A stretch of DNA of 64,000 bases from Sulfurimonas sp. GTDB lineage: Bacteria; Campylobacterota; Campylobacteria; Campylobacterales; Sulfurimonadaceae. The DNA is taken from contig JAKFWK010000005.1 in NCBI GenBank assembly GCA_021732045.1, forward strand, positions 248,001 to 312,000, read 5' to 3'. Positions 1-6,446 of the stretch are shown here, one piece after another (the stretch's first letter is position 1; the number at the start of each line of letters is the position of its first letter). The notes under the pieces were generated by a model that made no database searches, had not been told where the DNA came from, and saw only the letters and a program-made list of their open reading frames with translations. Made by a program: the position numbers and the translations under genes.

Positions 1-2
1 CA

Positions 3-116
3 AGAGTTTTTCTTAGTTCTATGCTTTTGGTTATGAGACAAGTTGAGAATATTCTTTATGAGAGGGAAAGCATAACAAAATCGGCAGTTAGAGGGTTGAT
101 AGATGAAGTTTTATAG
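3..116 (+). CDS. C-terminal end of an unidentified protein (cut by window edge)
   Basis: An open frame runs from the window edge to a TAG at 114-116 and overlaps the bioV start by 14 bases. The visible tail of about 37 residues reads ...MRQVENILYERESITKSAVR... and ends IDEVL. It is charged and probably helical. The overlap suggests translational coupling with bioV. I do not recognise the family from this fragment. Confidence 0.6.
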   Translation, partial: RVFLSSMLLVMRQVENILYERESITKSAVRGLIDEVL

Positions 117-624
117 TGGATTTTCTCTAAAAAATGATGAGCACTTCTTCAAGGAGTATATAAATAGTTCAGATTACAGTGTTTGCGGATTTAGCTATGG
201 AGCTACCAAAGCACTAAAATACGCTAAAGAGCAGTTAGAGAACTCCAAAAGAGTAGATACTCTGCAACTGTTTTCCCCAATATTTTTTCAAACCAAAAGT
301 AGAGAGTTCAAAAAAACCCAGATTTTGGGCTTTATTAAAGATAAAAAAAGCTATTTGGAGGAGTTTGTAAAAGTTGCTTTTTATCCATACCCAAAGAGAG
401 ATTTGGAGCATTATGATGCAAGCTTGGATGAACTTGAAGAGTTACTAGATTATGTGTGGGATGCAAAAGAGCTACATTTTTTGGTTAGTAAAGGTATAAA
501 ACTAGAAGTTTATCTTGGCGGTGAAGATAAAATCATAGATGTCGTTGGAGCAAGAGAGTTTTTCTTAGAAGTAGCAACTGTGACATATATTAAAAATGCA
601 AACCATTTTTTACAAACGAATTAG
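103..624 (+). CDS. bioV: Pimeloyl-ACP methyl ester esterase BioV
   Basis: The 173-residue protein resembles BioV, the short alpha/beta hydrolase that Helicobacter-type bacteria use instead of BioH to cleave pimeloyl-ACP methyl ester and so end pimelate assembly for biotin. The nucleophile elbow GFSYG lies near residues 29-33, with Ser31 as likely nucleophile. Candidate acid and His residues are in GGEDKIID and NANHFLQ near the C-terminus. BioV is shorter than BioH (about 170 against 256 residues), and this length fits. The gene overlaps an upstream fragment and is followed 11 bases later by mog. The assignment rests on the motif, length and phylum; no other biotin gene is in view. Confidence 0.75.
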   Translation: MKFYSGFSLKNDEHFFKEYINSSDYSVCGFSYGATKALKYAKEQLENSKRVDTLQLFSPIFFQTKSREFKKTQILGFIKDKKSYLEEFVKVAFYPYPKRDLEHYDASLDELEELLDYVWDAKELHFLVSKGIKLEVYLGGEDKIIDVVGAREFFLEVATVTYIKNANHFLQTN

Positions 625-635
625 GAGATATTATA

Positions 636-1166
636 TTGAGCAAGATTAAGATAGGCGTAATAACGGCAAGTGATAGAGCAAGCAAAGGCATATATGAGGA
701 TATTTCAGGAGTAGCGATTCAAGATACTATGAAAGATTATCTAAAAAGTGAGTTTGAGATAGTTTACAGATGCATCCCTGATGAGCAAGATATTTTAGAA
801 TCTACAATGATAGAACTTTGCGATAAAGAGGAGTGCTGTTTGGTCGTTACAACAGGCGGAACAGGTCCAGCCCTAAGAGATGTAACTCCAGAAGCAACTG
901 AGAATGTATGCGAGAAGATGATGCCGGGATTTGGTGAACTAATGCGTCAGGTGAGTCTTAAGTATGTACCAACAGCAATCCTATCTCGCCAAAGCGCAGG
1001 CATAAGAGGCAAAAGCCTAATCATAAACCTACCGGGAAAACCAAAATCAATAAGAGAGTGTCTAGATGCAGTCTTCCCAGCAGTTCCTTACTGTATCGAC
1101 TTGATTGAGGGACCATATATTGAAACTAACGAGGAAGTTATAAAAGCTTTTAGACCTAAAAACTAA
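636..1166 (+). CDS. mog: Molybdopterin adenylyltransferase (MogA/MoaB family)
   Basis: The protein adenylates molybdopterin before molybdenum insertion in Mo-cofactor synthesis. It carries the MoCF-binding signature: ITASDRASKG near the N-terminus, TTGGTGPALRDVTPEAT near residues 73-90, and NLPGKPKSIRECL near 132-145. The length of 176 residues is normal for MogA. The start is a TTG with the Shine-Dalgarno-like TAGGAG upstream, giving MSKIKIGVITASDRA. The cofactor would serve molybdoenzymes such as the SorA-type oxidase at 40.4-41.6 kb, and a MobB homologue lies at 37.3-37.8 kb. Confidence 0.92.
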   Translation: MSKIKIGVITASDRASKGIYEDISGVAIQDTMKDYLKSEFEIVYRCIPDEQDILESTMIELCDKEECCLVVTTGGTGPALRDVTPEATENVCEKMMPGFGELMRQVSLKYVPTAILSRQSAGIRGKSLIINLPGKPKSIRECLDAVFPAVPYCIDLIEGPYIETNEEVIKAFRPKN

Positions 1167-1299
1167 GTGCTATAAATTTTGCCTGTGTCTAAAATAGTTG
1201 AAACTATATTGTATATTTGTACCTAATCATCAAGTCTCATTATATCTTTTAGTAAGTTTGTTTGGATTTCGTTTTGTGTAAATTATTGCTAGTAGTTAG

Positions 1300-1560
1300 T
1301 TAGTAATGAAATTTGCATTGCGCAATCACAAGCAAATCGTCAATTATTTTATAAACCAGCCTATGTTCTGCGGTTATTCTTCTAGAAATATATCCTTGAT
1401 AGTTTTCTTTTAGTCTCTCAGGTTTACCTAATCCATTTGAGTCAATCGGATTTCTTTTTATATCCTCTATAAGCAGATTGATTCTTTTTACTATTTTTTT
1501 GTCATTTTGCACCCAAAACTGATAATCTTCCCATGTATTATCAGAAAATCCAATAATCAT
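1300..1560 (-). CDS. yoeB: YoeB-type mRNA interferase toxin
   Basis: This 86-residue protein is a near full-length YoeB toxin, a ribosome-dependent mRNA endonuclease. The family landmarks are visible: WEDYQFW near the start, KKIVKRINLLIEDIKRNP, GKPERLK, SRRITAEHRLVYK and the C-terminal CKFHY. In E. coli YoeB the catalytic residues are Glu46, Arg65 and His83; equivalents appear in KPERL, SRRI and FHY. Its start overlaps the end of the antitoxin gene by four bases (ATGA), the usual antitoxin-first arrangement. It appears intact. Confidence 0.93.
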   Translation of the reverse strand: MIIGFSDNTWEDYQFWVQNDKKIVKRINLLIEDIKRNPIDSNGLGKPERLKENYQGYISRRITAEHRLVYKIIDDLLVIAQCKFHY

Positions 1561-1808
1561 AACTCAATTTCTCTTTTTGAAAATTTTAAATTCTCAATTT
1601 GATCCATGGATTCATTTAGTCTATCTCTATTGTTTTTGGATGAGAGCAGATACATGGTCTCTTTCATAGAACTATACTCCTCGTAAGAGATCAAAACCGC
1701 TGATTTGTCATCTTTTGTTGTGATGATATACTCATCAAAATCATCACAAACTTTGTTGATAAGATCTCTTAAATTGTTTCTAGCTTGTGAATAAAATACT
1801 GCTTGCAT
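1557..1808 (-). CDS. yefM: YefM/Phd-family antitoxin
   Basis: This is the antitoxin partner of the YoeB toxin. The Phd/YefM fold is shown by MQAVFYSQARNNLRDLIN..., followed by DEYIITTKDDKSAVLISYEEYSSM and a charged C-terminal toxin-binding tail. The frame stays open further upstream to a TTG, but the ATG at 1806-1808 is preferred because TAGGAG sits just upstream and YefM proteins begin this way. That gives 83 residues. The promoter region holds a perfect palindrome, consistent with autoregulation by the toxin-antitoxin complex. Confidence 0.9.
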   Translation of the reverse strand: MQAVFYSQARNNLRDLINKVCDDFDEYIITTKDDKSAVLISYEEYSSMKETMYLLSSKNNRDRLNESMDQIENLKFSKREIEL

Positions 1809-1823
1809 ATTAAAACTCCTAAT

Positions 1824-1839
1824 TGACAAGATATTGTCA
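1824..1839. promoter_or_regulatory. Likely operator of the yefM-yoeB operon
   Basis: A perfect 6-bp inverted repeat (TGACAA, 4-base spacer, TTGTCA) lies 16-31 bases upstream of the antitoxin ATG. On the minus strand a TAAAAT box precedes it. YefM/YoeB complexes bind such short palindromes overlapping their own promoter, so this is the probable autoregulatory site. The exact -10 assignment is inferred. Confidence 0.55.
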
Positions 1840-1944
1840 TTTTATCTTAATATTTTTAGGATGTCAATTTTTCTAACTTCCATATTGTTAGTGTTGGTTA
1901 TATACATTTCCATTGAGGACGATGAGAACAAGCAACACATCTGT

Positions 1945-2358
1945 TTATACTATCTTTTTATCTCTCGCAAGAGTCCAAGCTGAAGCGTGTTGTGTAAATC
2001 CTACTTTTGGATAATACTCTGTTGCGCTTGGTGCAGATAGTAAAATAATTTTACATTTTTCACCCAGTTGTTTTTGTGTCATATCTATAAGTTTCTTACC
2101 AATGCCTTGTGCCTGATATTCTTTATCTACCGCTAAATCAGATAAATAGCAACAGTAGTTAAAGTCAGTTACTGACCTAGCTACACCAACTATTTTTTCA
2201 TTCTCGGTTGCTATAACAATAATATCTGCATGCTTTATCATGCCATTAATGCACTCTTTGTCATCAATAGGTCTTCTTTCGCCTAAAGTTGAACGATTAA
2301 GAATATCTATAAATTCATTTTCTGTTAGGCTTGGATTTAATTTATACTCTATATTCAA
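1945..2358 (-). CDS. GNAT-family N-acetyltransferase
   Basis: The 137-residue protein has the GNAT core: a beta strand with IVGVARSVTDF, then CYLSDLAVDKEYQAQGIGKKLIDM, where QAQGIG is the acetyl-CoA pyrophosphate-binding motif A (Q/RxxGxG/A), and a C-terminal CKIILLSAPSATEYYPKVGFTQH resembling motif B. It resembles small acetyltransferases of unknown substrate. The GGAA ribosome site precedes the ATG. It stands alone between a toxin-antitoxin pair and an AraC regulator, so context gives no substrate. Confidence 0.85.
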   Translation of the reverse strand: MNIEYKLNPSLTENEFIDILNRSTLGERRPIDDKECINGMIKHADIIVIATENEKIVGVARSVTDFNYCCYLSDLAVDKEYQAQGIGKKLIDMTQKQLGEKCKIILLSAPSATEYYPKVGFTQHASAWTLARDKKIV

Positions 2359-2448
2359 TGTAAGTTCCTTTTGGTGTATAACATTTTACTTGAGAAATAT
2401 GAATCCCGCTAGGGTAAACTATTTCTTTCCAAAGTTTTGTTATCAATA

Positions 2449-3273
2449 TCAGTTAATTGGTACATAAAGCTCTGTTCGTAAATCTTCTTCTTTTATTCCT
2501 GTAGGGTCAAGATTAAGATATTTTTGAAATGATGGTTCATCTCTTAAACTTACACCACTTTCAACTATCCAATCACCTATGTTTCTAAAAGTTTCACCTA
2601 TAAGTGCATAAGAACCTTTATGCATAAAAAGAGCATATTTACCGCCGGCAATTTGTTTGATAGATACTTCTCCCATTGGATTTACACTTTCATTTAATTC
2701 CAAACAAGCATCATATCTCAAATTATGTTCTTCTATCACATTTGGATTATCATGAGAAATACCATACCGTGCAACTGCTTTTTCAAATAGCTCATTCTGA
2801 CTAACAAATGTTACCATCGTTTTCCACGCCTCATCAGCAGAATGCATATAACTTCCAGTTTTTCTCACATACAAAACATCAATAGTTTCTATCTCTACAA
2901 TTTTTGGTTCTAACATTTTGTTTCCTTTTTTCTTTTTTGCATTTTTTGAAAACTCTTTTGGAGTTATCTTAAAATGCTTTTTAAAAGCTTTAGAAAAAGA
3001 AGCGTGAGTTTCATATCCGCTTGTTTGTGCTATTTGGGTGATGCTTAGATTTGTTTTAAATTTCATTGTTGTACTTGAAAGTCTTACTCTTCTTATATAG
3101 TCACTCAAATTCTCATCAATTACAGAGCTGAAAATTCTATGAAAATGGTATTTTGAAAAACTTGCAACTTTTGACAACTCTTCAAGAGTTAAATCATTAT
3201 TATAATTTTGTTCAATATAATAAATAACTTTATAGATACTTTGAAGATATTCATCTTTAGTTGTTTTTTTCAT
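2449..3273 (-). CDS. AraC-family regulator with GyrI-like effector-binding domain
   Basis: The N-terminal 100 residues form an AraC-type double helix-turn-helix (LEELSKVASFSKYHFHRIFS and ITQIAQTSGYETHASFSKAF...FKITPKEF). The C-terminal 160 residues, beginning LEPKIVEIETIDVLYVRKTG, form a GyrI-like small-molecule-binding domain. This architecture is that of Rob/SoxS-like regulators that respond to hydrophobic ligands, often controlling efflux or stress genes. No target gene is adjacent. The length of 274 residues is usual for the class. It sits in the accessory patch and may be horizontally acquired. Confidence 0.88.
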   Translation of the reverse strand: MKKTTKDEYLQSIYKVIYYIEQNYNNDLTLEELSKVASFSKYHFHRIFSSVIDENLSDYIRRVRLSSTTMKFKTNLSITQIAQTSGYETHASFSKAFKKHFKITPKEFSKNAKKKKGNKMLEPKIVEIETIDVLYVRKTGSYMHSADEAWKTMVTFVSQNELFEKAVARYGISHDNPNVIEEHNLRYDACLELNESVNPMGEVSIKQIAGGKYALFMHKGSYALIGETFRNIGDWIVESGVSLRDEPSFQKYLNLDPTGIKEEDLRTELYVPIN

Positions 3274-3365
3274 AGAACCTCTTTTTAAAACTTTGTAGGA
3301 GAATTATAGGAAATAGCAAAATTTAAAACTACTCTGAGATTGCTATTTTTATGGATAATGTTTGT

Positions 3366-3398
3366 AAATTACACCCCTTTGAGTGAATCTCCACTTTT
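3366..3398 (+). repeat. REP-like terminal repeat, left of the RAYT gene
   Basis: This 33-base unit contains ACACCCC and GAATCTCCACTTTT. It matches the reverse complement of the unit at 4274-4307 with about two mismatches, so the transposase gene lies between inverted copies. The last ten codons and the stop of the transposase are encoded by this repeat. Related copies occur at 5308, 5476, 5564 and 5708. Confidence 0.8.
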
Positions 3399-4157
3399 GC
3401 TTTTTACAACTTTACATATCAATGATTTTGATAGATTCAAATATGAGGCTATGCTTACTTGAGAGTAACCGTCTTGGTATGCATTAAGTATTGCTAAGTT
3501 TCTATCTGAATTTGTGGAAATATCATAAAAATGCTCTTGAAATTGTTTTTCTTGCTTCACATATAAAATACCATCTTCTTTGAGTATTTTTTGCTTCTCT
3601 TTTGTTTTTATACATTGTAGCTCTTTGTCATTCATAGGTTCTCCTAAAAATTCGTTCAAAGTTTTGAGGTCAAATTGTTTGATTAAGATAGAATCACTAC
3701 AGCATGGATAGTAATCTTTTGCGTTAAAAATCAGAAATGATAATGTGTATGGATAAGCACCTATCTTATGAACCATAGAGGCCTCAAGAGGATTGTTTTC
3801 AATATATCTGATTAGTGAATAAAGATAGTTTTCAGAGGTAATGTATTTTGATTTGTATCTATCTTGCCATAGATGCCCACTGCGTTTATATTTTTTGTTA
3901 AAATATTTTGCATAGTTTGCGTTAACTACTCTCATAAAAGATGATAGATTTTCCTTTTGTGTCTCTATCAGAAAGTGATAATGATTGTCCATTAAACAGT
4001 AATCATGTAGTGTTGTCTTATAAAGCATGGCACTTTTATTGATGATTTGTAAAAATATTTCTTTATCCTCATTGGAGTTGAAAACATCACAACGATTTAC
4101 TCCACGATTTACAATATGATGATAACCAGCTAAGTCCACTCTTAATCTTGTCGGCAT
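3369..4157 (-). CDS. REP-associated tyrosine transposase (RAYT, Y1/IS200-like)
   Basis: This is a single-strand HUH-type transposase of the RAYT class, domesticated relatives of IS200/IS605 TnpA that act on REP hairpins. Seen in the 262 residues are the N-terminal RLRVDLAGYHHIVNRG, the HUH motif in MDNHYHFLIET, NYAKYFNKKYKRSGHLWQDRYKS, and YLYSLIRYIENNPLEA with the likely catalytic Tyr. A C-terminal helix-turn-helix (YSQVSIASYLNLSKSLICKVV) may bind DNA. Inverted repeats flank the gene, and the left repeat supplies its last codons. No partner tnpB is present. It appears intact, whereas a partial copy at 5.3 kb is decayed. Confidence 0.92.
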   Translation of the reverse strand: MPTRLRVDLAGYHHIVNRGVNRCDVFNSNEDKEIFLQIINKSAMLYKTTLHDYCLMDNHYHFLIETQKENLSSFMRVVNANYAKYFNKKYKRSGHLWQDRYKSKYITSENYLYSLIRYIENNPLEASMVHKIGAYPYTLSFLIFNAKDYYPCCSDSILIKQFDLKTLNEFLGEPMNDKELQCIKTKEKQKILKEDGILYVKQEKQFQEHFYDISTNSDRNLAILNAYQDGYSQVSIASYLNLSKSLICKVVKSKSGDSLKGV

Positions 4158-4273
4158 TTGTCAATCCTATATTTTAATCATGCATCTTAGCCATTTATAT
4201 TCATTACAATAAAATATATGGCAAATTGAAAGATTTTAGTTTAGTTGAAATTTAGAGTATATAATTTTTTGAT

Positions 4274-4307
4274 AAAAAGTGGAGATTCATTCACAGGGGT
4301 GTAATTT
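4274..4307 (-). repeat. REP-like terminal repeat, right of the RAYT gene
   Basis: This 34-base unit contains GTGGAGATTC and CAGGGGTGTAATTT and is the inverted partner of the unit at 3366-3398. Its edge overlaps the stop codon of the downstream-facing membrane gene (4306-5262). The preceding 65 bases (from about 4208) are repeated almost exactly at 5511-5570. Confidence 0.8.
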
Positions 4308-5262
4308 AAAAAATTGGGAAAGATGGAAGAAATAATAAAACTATAATAGCAATAAAAGAAATAATAAAAAGAATAGGGCCAAACAGTATATTCTGTGTTC
4401 TAATATTGTATAAATTTGCATTACGCACATAGTTGATACCCTCTTGTTTGGCTCTAACAAGCTCGAAATCAGAAATAGTTTCTAATGGGGTAATATATGC
4501 AGAAATTAATTTTTTCAAATCATTAGGTTTTACAAAGAGTAGTGGAGCAGAATTATAATAATCTTCGTATAATTTTTTGAGCTCTGAGAAGTAATCTTCT
4601 TTTTCAATGCTTTTCAAAGTAGGTAAAGATTTAAGAAATGCAAAAATTTTATCAAGTTTTGAATCATTTTTTATTAAAAAAAGTCCATCAATAGTAATTA
4701 ACATAGCAAAAATCATTAGTAAATACCAGATTATATTTATAGATTTGAATCGTTTGGTTATTGTTGGATTTTTAATTTCATTAACGAACGTGATCGTTTT
4801 AATTTCTTTAATTTTTTGATGGATATTCAGTTTGATTGGTTCAGTTGAAAAAATTAAGACATTTATACTTTCATCTGGATTAAATAAATCCCATTTAATA
4901 GTTATTGAGTCATTTGTATGAGTTAGTAGATGATTGTTTGATGTTACTTTTAAAATACTATTTTTATTACCAATAGATATTTGGATTGGCTCATAAATAT
5001 AATCTCTAGTTAATGCTCTTTTCCCAGTATTTTTTAGTGTATATTTAGTTAGGTAAAGAGAGTTGATTCCAACCCCATTATATGCCATAGTTAGGCCAAT
5101 ATTAGAATGTTCATTTTCAATAAGTTTTTCTTCACTTTTCAAAAAAAGAGATAGCTTATAATCTTCTAATGAAACTAATTCATTATAAAAAGACCAAACT
5201 CCACCTACTACTCCTATGAAGATAAGTAATGCATATATTGACCTTGCCATTATTTTGAACAT
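4306..5262 (-). CDS. Membrane protein of unknown function between REP repeats
   Basis: I do not recognise this 318-residue protein. It has an N-terminal hydrophobic segment (residues about 8-25), a long extracytoplasmic region of about 140 residues rich in beta-prone sequence (including MAYNGVGINSLYLTKYTLKN, which may be an Ig-like fold), a second membrane segment near 175-195 (IWYLLMIFAMLITIDGLFLI), a charged cytoplasmic stretch, and a C-terminal membrane segment (residues about 290-316). Inverted copies of the REP-like repeat lie on both sides (4274-4307 and 5308-5339). The codon use is AT-rich. This context suggests an accessory or mobilised gene. Confidence 0.65.
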   Translation of the reverse strand: MFKIMARSIYALLIFIGVVGGVWSFYNELVSLEDYKLSLFLKSEEKLIENEHSNIGLTMAYNGVGINSLYLTKYTLKNTGKRALTRDYIYEPIQISIGNKNSILKVTSNNHLLTHTNDSITIKWDLFNPDESINVLIFSTEPIKLNIHQKIKEIKTITFVNEIKNPTITKRFKSINIIWYLLMIFAMLITIDGLFLIKNDSKLDKIFAFLKSLPTLKSIEKEDYFSELKKLYEDYYNSAPLLFVKPNDLKKLISAYITPLETISDFELVRAKQEGINYVRNANLYNIRTQNILFGPILFIISFIAIIVLLFLPSFPIF

Positions 5263-5307
5263 TGAAATTCCATATTTTTAAATCATTGAAATATTATATC
5301 TAATATT

Positions 5308-5407
5308 AATTACACCCCTGTGAGTGAATCTCTACTTTCACTTTTCACAACTTTACTTATTAATGATTTTGATAGATTCATGCTTACTTGAGAGTAACCG
5401 TCTTTTC
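5308..5407 (-). pseudogene. Remnant of a second RAYT gene (3' end only)
   Basis: The sequence begins with a copy of the terminal repeat (5308-5339) and continues with about 65 bases closely matching the 3' part of the RAYT gene at 3399-3474, including the helix-turn-helix codons. About 14-16 bases are deleted, which breaks the frame. The rest of the transposase gene is missing. This is the decayed end of a second element copy. Confidence 0.75.
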
Positions 5408-5447
5408 TAGTTTCCACGCTCTGTGATCGTCAGTATTAGTTGTGTGT

Positions 5448-5471
5448 GTTCCCATCGAAGACGATGGGAAC
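5448..5471. repeat. Perfect hairpin with 10-bp stem (REP-like)
   Basis: GTTCCCATCG and CGATGGGAAC form a perfect 10-bp stem around the loop AAGA. A partial copy of the hairpin and its flank (21 of 27 bases matching) lies at 1906-1932. The preceding TTTCCACGCTCTGTGATCG adds to its resemblance to REP-type elements. No run of T follows, so it is unlikely to be a terminator. Confidence 0.65.
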
Positions 5472-5475
5472 GAGT

Positions 5476-5509
5476 AAAAGGTGGAGATTCATTTACAGTA
5501 GTGTAATTT
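5476..5509 (-). repeat. REP-like terminal repeat copy
   Basis: This unit has GTGGAGATTCATTTACAG and ends GTGTAATTT. It is oriented like the right-hand repeat of the RAYT gene and is slightly diverged from it. Confidence 0.7.
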
Positions 5510-5510
5510 T

Positions 5511-5597
5511 ATGACAAATTGAAAGACTGTAGTTTAGTTGAAATTTAGAGTATATTATTTTTGACAAAAAGTGGAGATTCGTTCACAGAGAGTAATC
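5511..5597 (-). repeat. Duplicate of the RAYT right flank
   Basis: About 87 bases nearly duplicate 4208-4300: the region upstream of the RAYT start (CAAATTGAAAGA, then TTAGTTGAAATTTAGAGTAT) followed by another repeat unit (5564-5597). Together with the 3' remnant at 5308-5407 this indicates an internally deleted copy of the RAYT element. Confidence 0.75.
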
Positions 5598-5707
5598 TAA
5601 TATTTACATATAACATTCAAACTCAGTGGCATGCCGCTTGAGGCATATACCTATGTAGCGGAGGACTTATAGCCTTATTGGCTTACTTTTTCGAGTTTTG
5701 AAAAAAA

Positions 5708-5736
5708 TGCCCCTGTGAATGAATCCCTACTTTTCG
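5708..5736 (+). repeat. REP-like terminal repeat copy next to toxin gene
   Basis: This unit reads TGCCCCTGTGAATGAATC followed by CCTACTTTTCG and is oriented like the left-hand repeat of the RAYT gene. It lies 15 bases beyond the stop codon of the toxin gene. The interval 5598-5707 holds a small hairpin (AGCC/GGCT near 5672-5684, followed by TTTTT) and nothing else recognised. Confidence 0.65.
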
Positions 5737-5750
5737 CTCAATCTGTTCTG

Positions 5751-6032
5751 TTATGACGGTTTATTTTTATTGAATATTTTCATTATTTCTATAGTATTTC
5801 TTTCTAATACCACTTGATAGACTATAGTATATTTTTTATATGTCATGTCTCTTACATCTTTATCATTAAAATACTGTGATGGCGGATACATATATGGGTT
5901 ATTTGGAATATTTTTGATGTTTTCTTTTAGCTCTTTAGCAAATTTTTTGCTAGCGAGTGGCTTATCGTTTGCTATATTTTTGAGTATATCTTTTAATTCT
6001 TTAGAAAATTCTGGATTATTTATAATTCTCAT
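5751..6032 (-). CDS. RelE/ParE-family toxin
   Basis: This is a 93-residue RelE/ParE-superfamily protein. It shows PEFSKELKDILKNIANDKPLASKKFAKELKENI..., a central IPNNPYMYPPSQYF, DVRDMTYKKYTIVYQV (the RDMT..K.YTIVYQV strand typical of ParE) and a C-terminal EIMKIFNKNK. ParE toxins poison gyrase and RelE toxins cut mRNA; this sequence looks closer to ParE, but the target cannot be fixed from it. Its ATG overlaps the upstream gene's stop by four bases, as expected for an antitoxin-toxin operon. Confidence 0.82.
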   Translation of the reverse strand: MRIINNPEFSKELKDILKNIANDKPLASKKFAKELKENIKNIPNNPYMYPPSQYFNDKDVRDMTYKKYTIVYQVVLERNTIEIMKIFNKNKPS

Positions 6033-6274
6033 TTTTTCAGAGTTTCTACATAATTATCTATATCATCCCAAAAATCATCATTTTCTATCATTTTAATTTT
6101 ACCATTATCAATATCATTTTTTATTTGATGTAACTCTTTTTGTCTCTCATAAAAATATGGGTCACATTCTAAGTTTTTATCTTTTGCGATGGCAATATGC
6201 TCACTATGACTATTAACATACTTCATAAACTTCTGAACATAATCATTTTTAATTTGCACTGCTATTGTTTGCAT
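6029..6274 (-). CDS. Putative antitoxin of the RelE/ParE pair
   Basis: The preferred start is the ATG at 6272-6274 (MQTIAVQIKNDYVQKFMKYV), preceded by GGAG, giving 81 residues. The in-frame ATG further upstream would add 13 residues with no family support. The N-terminus could form a ribbon-helix-helix-like strand. The acidic tail (MIENDDFWDDIDNYVETLKK) resembles antitoxin toxin-binding segments. Position directly upstream with a 4-base overlap supports the antitoxin role. The DNA-binding family is not certain. Confidence 0.75.
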   Translation of the reverse strand: MQTIAVQIKNDYVQKFMKYVNSHSEHIAIAKDKNLECDPYFYERQKELHQIKNDIDNGKIKMIENDDFWDDIDNYVETLKK

Positions 6275-6418
6275 AATAAACTCCAATAATTTATTGATAT
6301 ACCATTTTATCAAAACTTAAGTGAATTTCACAAAAATTAAAATTATACTGTGAATAAATTTTCATTTTAACAACTTCTGAGACTAATTTACGCGATAAAA
6401 GGAGGAGAGAAAGAAAAC

Positions 6419-6440
6419 AGAGAGAAAACCTCTCTATTTT
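6419..6440. terminator. Terminator after the fumarate reductase operon
   Basis: AGAGAG and CTCTCT form a 6-bp stem with a 5-base loop just beyond the stop of the CCG-domain subunit gene. T-rich sequence on both strands (ATTTTTTAG on plus, GTTTTCTTT on minus) allows termination in either direction. Confidence 0.6.
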
Positions 6441-6446
6441 TTAGTT

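Noticed and set aside
3369..4157. Complete IS200/IS605 insertion sequence
   Set aside because: The protein has the RAYT-type sequence and there is no TnpB or canonical subterminal hairpin pair, so RAYT/REP is the better reading.
5660..5700. Hairpin AGCC/GGCT followed by TTTTT as a terminator
   Set aside because: The stem is only four base pairs and no plus-strand gene ends upstream; likely part of the repeat cluster.
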